A stretch of 27,279 nucleotides of DNA from Deltaproteobacteria bacterium UBA2385 (GTDB taxonomy: Bacteria > Myxococcota_A > UBA796 > UBA2385): the NCBI GenBank assembly GCA_002343455.1, contig DDSR01000446.1:44028-71306 (forward strand), written 5' to 3'. A program made the translations under genes and the position numbers. The notes beneath the pieces were generated by a model. The model saw only the letters and a list, made by a program, of their open reading frames with translations. It was not told the origin of the DNA and did no database searches. Of the stretch, positions 25,775-27,279 are shown in pieces. Every line of letters begins with the position of its first letter. Within the stretch, counting starts at the first letter, position 1.

Positions 25775-25797
25775 TTCCCCCCGGACCCCACCCTTTT

Positions 25798-25890
<93 letters not shown>

Positions 25891-25891
25891 C

Positions 25892-25925
25892 TTCCCACGT
25901 CCGGAGCCCGCTCCGGGCGTGGGAA
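25892..25925 (+). terminator. Strong 15-bp hairpin after the tRNA pair
   Basis: TTCCCACG at 25892-25899 and CGTGGGAA at 25918-25925 pair perfectly, and TCCGGAG/CTCCGGG extends the stem inward with one G-U pair and a 4-nt loop. It lies 2 nt after the CCA of tRNA-Ser(GGA) and 8 nt before the SRP RNA. There is no U-tract. It may terminate the tRNA transcript or serve as a processing site. Confidence 0.55.
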
Positions 25926-25933
25926 TGTCTGGC

Positions 25934-26046
25934 GCGATGTGATGGTCGGGACCCGTTGACTGCGGCTCCGTGAACCCCGCCAGGTCCGGAAGGAAGCAAC
26001 GGTGTCGGTTCTCGCGGGGCAGCGGGCACCCCGGCCATCACATCGC
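25934..26046 (+). ncRNA. ffs: Small bacterial signal recognition particle RNA (4.5S type)
   Basis: The RNA of the SRP, which binds Ffh and targets membrane proteins to the translocon. The diagnostic apical region is present at about 25971-26000: CCAGGTCCGGAAGGAAGCAA, containing the conserved GGAAGCA-type tetraloop side. The ends form a perfect 12-bp stem (GCGATGTGATGG with CCATCACATCGC) extended by GGG/CCC pairs. About 113 nt, the short form without an Alu domain. The exact ends are estimated from the stem. It lies just before dnaX, a common bacterial arrangement. Confidence 0.95.
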
Positions 26047-26095
26047 GGCAGGCTGAACCTCGACTCGACTCCCGCGCTGACGCTCCCGGCGGCGC

Positions 26096-26102
26096 AAGGA
26101 GG
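26096..26102 (+). promoter_or_regulatory. Perfect Shine-Dalgarno AAGGAGG of dnaX
   Basis: AAGGAGG is the full anti-anti-SD core and ends 5 nt before CTG 26108. It is the strongest ribosome site in the window and identifies CTG as the dnaX start. Confidence 0.8.
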
Positions 26103-26107
26103 CTACC

Positions 26108-27279
26108 CTGAGCTACGTCGCGATCGCGCGCAAGTGGCGCCCTCGCTCCTTCGAGGACATCGCGGGCCAGGGTCACGTCACCCGGACCCTCGGAAACGCC
26201 ATCTCGGGCGGGCGGATCCACCACGCCTACCTCTTCTCGGGGGCCCGCGGCGTCGGCAAGACCACCGCGGCGCGCACCCTGGCGCGCTGCCTGAACTGCC
26301 TGGACAACGGCCCTCGCCCCGACCCCTGCGGGACCTGCGCCTGCTGCACCGGCATCCTGGCCGGCAGCAGCCCGGACGTCATCGAGATCGACGGCGCCAG
26401 CAACAACAGCGTCGACGACATCCGCGACATCCGCGACAGCGTCCGCTACCTGCCGGCCCAGGGCCGCTACAAGGTCTACATCGTGGACGAGGTCCACATG
26501 CTCAGCAAGGGCGCCTTCAACGCCCTGCTCAAGACCCTGGAGGAGCCCCCCGCCCACGTCGTCTTCATCTTCGCGACGACCGAGCCGCAGAAGATCCCCG
26601 AGACGATCCTCTCCCGGGTGCAGCGCTTCGACTTCAAGCGCATCCCCAACCAGGTCGTCACCGACACCCTCGCCCACATCTGCCAGGCCGAGGGCGTCCA
26701 GATCCCCATCGACGGCCTGCGCCTGATCGCCCGCGCGGGCGAGGGCTCGATGCGGGACAGCCAGTCGCTGCTGGACCAGGTGATCAGCTTCGCCGGCACG
26801 ACGCCCACCTTCGAGCAGGTCGCCGAGGTCCTGGGCCTGGTGGATCGGCGCCTGCTGTACTCGATGCTGCAGGGCATGATCCGGGGCGAGCCCGACGCCT
26901 GCCTCGAAGCGATCGACCAGGTCTACCGCTACGGATACGACCTCTCCGAGTTCACCTCCGAGCTGCTCGAGCTGCTGCGCAACGCGACCCTGGTGGGCCT
27001 CTCCGCCGGCAGCCGCCGCTTCCTCGACGTGCCCGACGACGAGCGCCTCAAGCTGGAAGAGCTCGCCCGCGACGTCCCCCCCGAGGTCTTCGTGCGCAGC
27101 TTCCAGGTCATGCTGGACGTGCACGACCAGGTGGCCCGCGCCGCTCGCCCGCGGCTCGTGCTGGAGATGGCCGTCGCGCGCCTCTCCGCCATTCGCCCGG
27201 CGCGCCCGCTCGACGACGTCGTTCAGCGCCTGGTCGGACTCGAAGCGCGCCTGCGCCAGGTCGGTGCCCACCCCAGCCC
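26108..27279 (+). CDS. dnaX: DNA polymerase III subunit gamma/tau, N-terminal part, CTG start
   Basis: The first 390 codons of the clamp-loader ATPase; the gene runs off the window. Motifs: SYVAIARKWRPRSFEDIAGQ at the N-terminus as in other DnaX, Walker A SGARGVGKTTAARTLARC, a zinc module of four Cys in CLNC-(8)-CGTC region, DGASNNSVDDIRDI, Walker B VYIVDEVHMLSKGAFNALLK, EEPPAHVVFIFATTEP and the arginine-finger region ETILSRVQRFDF. The frame has a TGA at 26078-26080 and no ATG, GTG or TTG between it and the conserved sequence. CTG 26108 is the only sensible start, 5 nt after AAGGAGG, and it puts SYVAIARKWRP exactly where MSYxxLARKWRP lies in DnaX proteins. Confidence 0.95.
   Translation, partial: MSYVAIARKWRPRSFEDIAGQGHVTRTLGNAISGGRIHHAYLFSGARGVGKTTAARTLARCLNCLDNGPRPDPCGTCACCTGILAGSSPDVIEIDGASNNSVDDIRDIRDSVRYLPAQGRYKVYIVDEVHMLSKGAFNALLKTLEEPPAHVVFIFATTEPQKIPETILSRVQRFDFKRIPNQVVTDTLAHICQAEGVQIPIDGLRLIARAGEGSMRDSQSLLDQVISFAGTTPTFEQVAEVLGLVDRRLLYSMLQGMIRGEPDACLEAIDQVYRYGYDLSEFTSELLELLRNATLVGLSAGSRRFLDVPDDERLKLEELARDVPPEVFVRSFQVMLDVHDQVARAARPRLVLEMAVARLSAIRPARPLDDVVQRLVGLEARLRQVGAHPS

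Noticed and set aside
25955..25960. TTGACT inside the SRP RNA as a promoter for dnaX.
   Set aside because: It is part of the conserved RNA body and no -10 follows at the right distance.

Overview
The window is uniformly GC-rich, densely packed bacterial chromosome. Several features point to Myxococcota or another deltaproteobacterial-type lineage. A secreted metalloprotease ends in a MYXO-CTERM-like sorting tail. There are several FHA-domain regulators, including a sigma-54 activator. Genes abut closely, with 3-14 nt between most convergent pairs and many start/stop overlaps. I see no insertion sequence, phage gene, CRISPR array or base-composition island.

Layout. 1-1737: the end of a universal stress protein, then a membrane-anchored GT51 peptidoglycan glycosyltransferase with a long N-terminal extension. 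1794-2012: infA (IF-1). 2105-4104: a three-gene Tad/Flp-type cluster (TadG-like plus two TadE-like proteins) without pilus motor genes. 4180-8660 (minus): a three-gene secreted/surface operon (unknown exported protein, matrixin-like metalloprotease with PKD domain and sorting tail, alkaline-phosphatase/sulfatase-fold enzyme lacking the formylglycine cysteine). 8929-13490 (plus, divergent from it): a TonB-dependent receptor overlapping two lipoprotein genes. 13539-16306 (minus): a Tat-exported protein of unknown function coupled to a CCA tRNA nucleotidyltransferase. 16335-16853: a thioredoxin-fold protein without cysteines. 16857-18431 (minus): a zinc-ribbon/pseudokinase/PP2C fusion. 18549-19748: tgt. 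19762-22535: a divergent signalling pair, FHA-EAL and FHA-FHA-sigma54 activator, the latter followed by a metallo-beta-lactamase-fold hydrolase and a DUF302 protein. 23828-25058 (minus): an alpha/beta hydrolase and a DUF1858-like protein. 25203-27279: tadA, tRNA-Ser(CGA), tRNA-Ser(GGA), SRP RNA and the start of dnaX.

Three themes link the genes. The first is cell-surface biology: protease, sulfatase-fold enzyme, TonB receptor and lipoproteins share one 268-bp divergent promoter region. The second is phospho-threonine and c-di-GMP signalling: three FHA domains, one PP2C phosphatase and one EAL phosphodiesterase lie within 6 kb. The third is translation/tRNA housekeeping: infA, cca, tgt, tadA, two tRNA-Ser genes and the SRP RNA.

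The strongest candidates for something new are the zinc-ribbon/pseudokinase/PP2C fusion, the divergent FHA-EAL/FHA-sigma54 module and the TonB receptor-lipoprotein/protease locus. The dnaX reading frame also has no ATG, GTG or TTG start available and appears to begin at CTG behind a perfect Shine-Dalgarno sequence.
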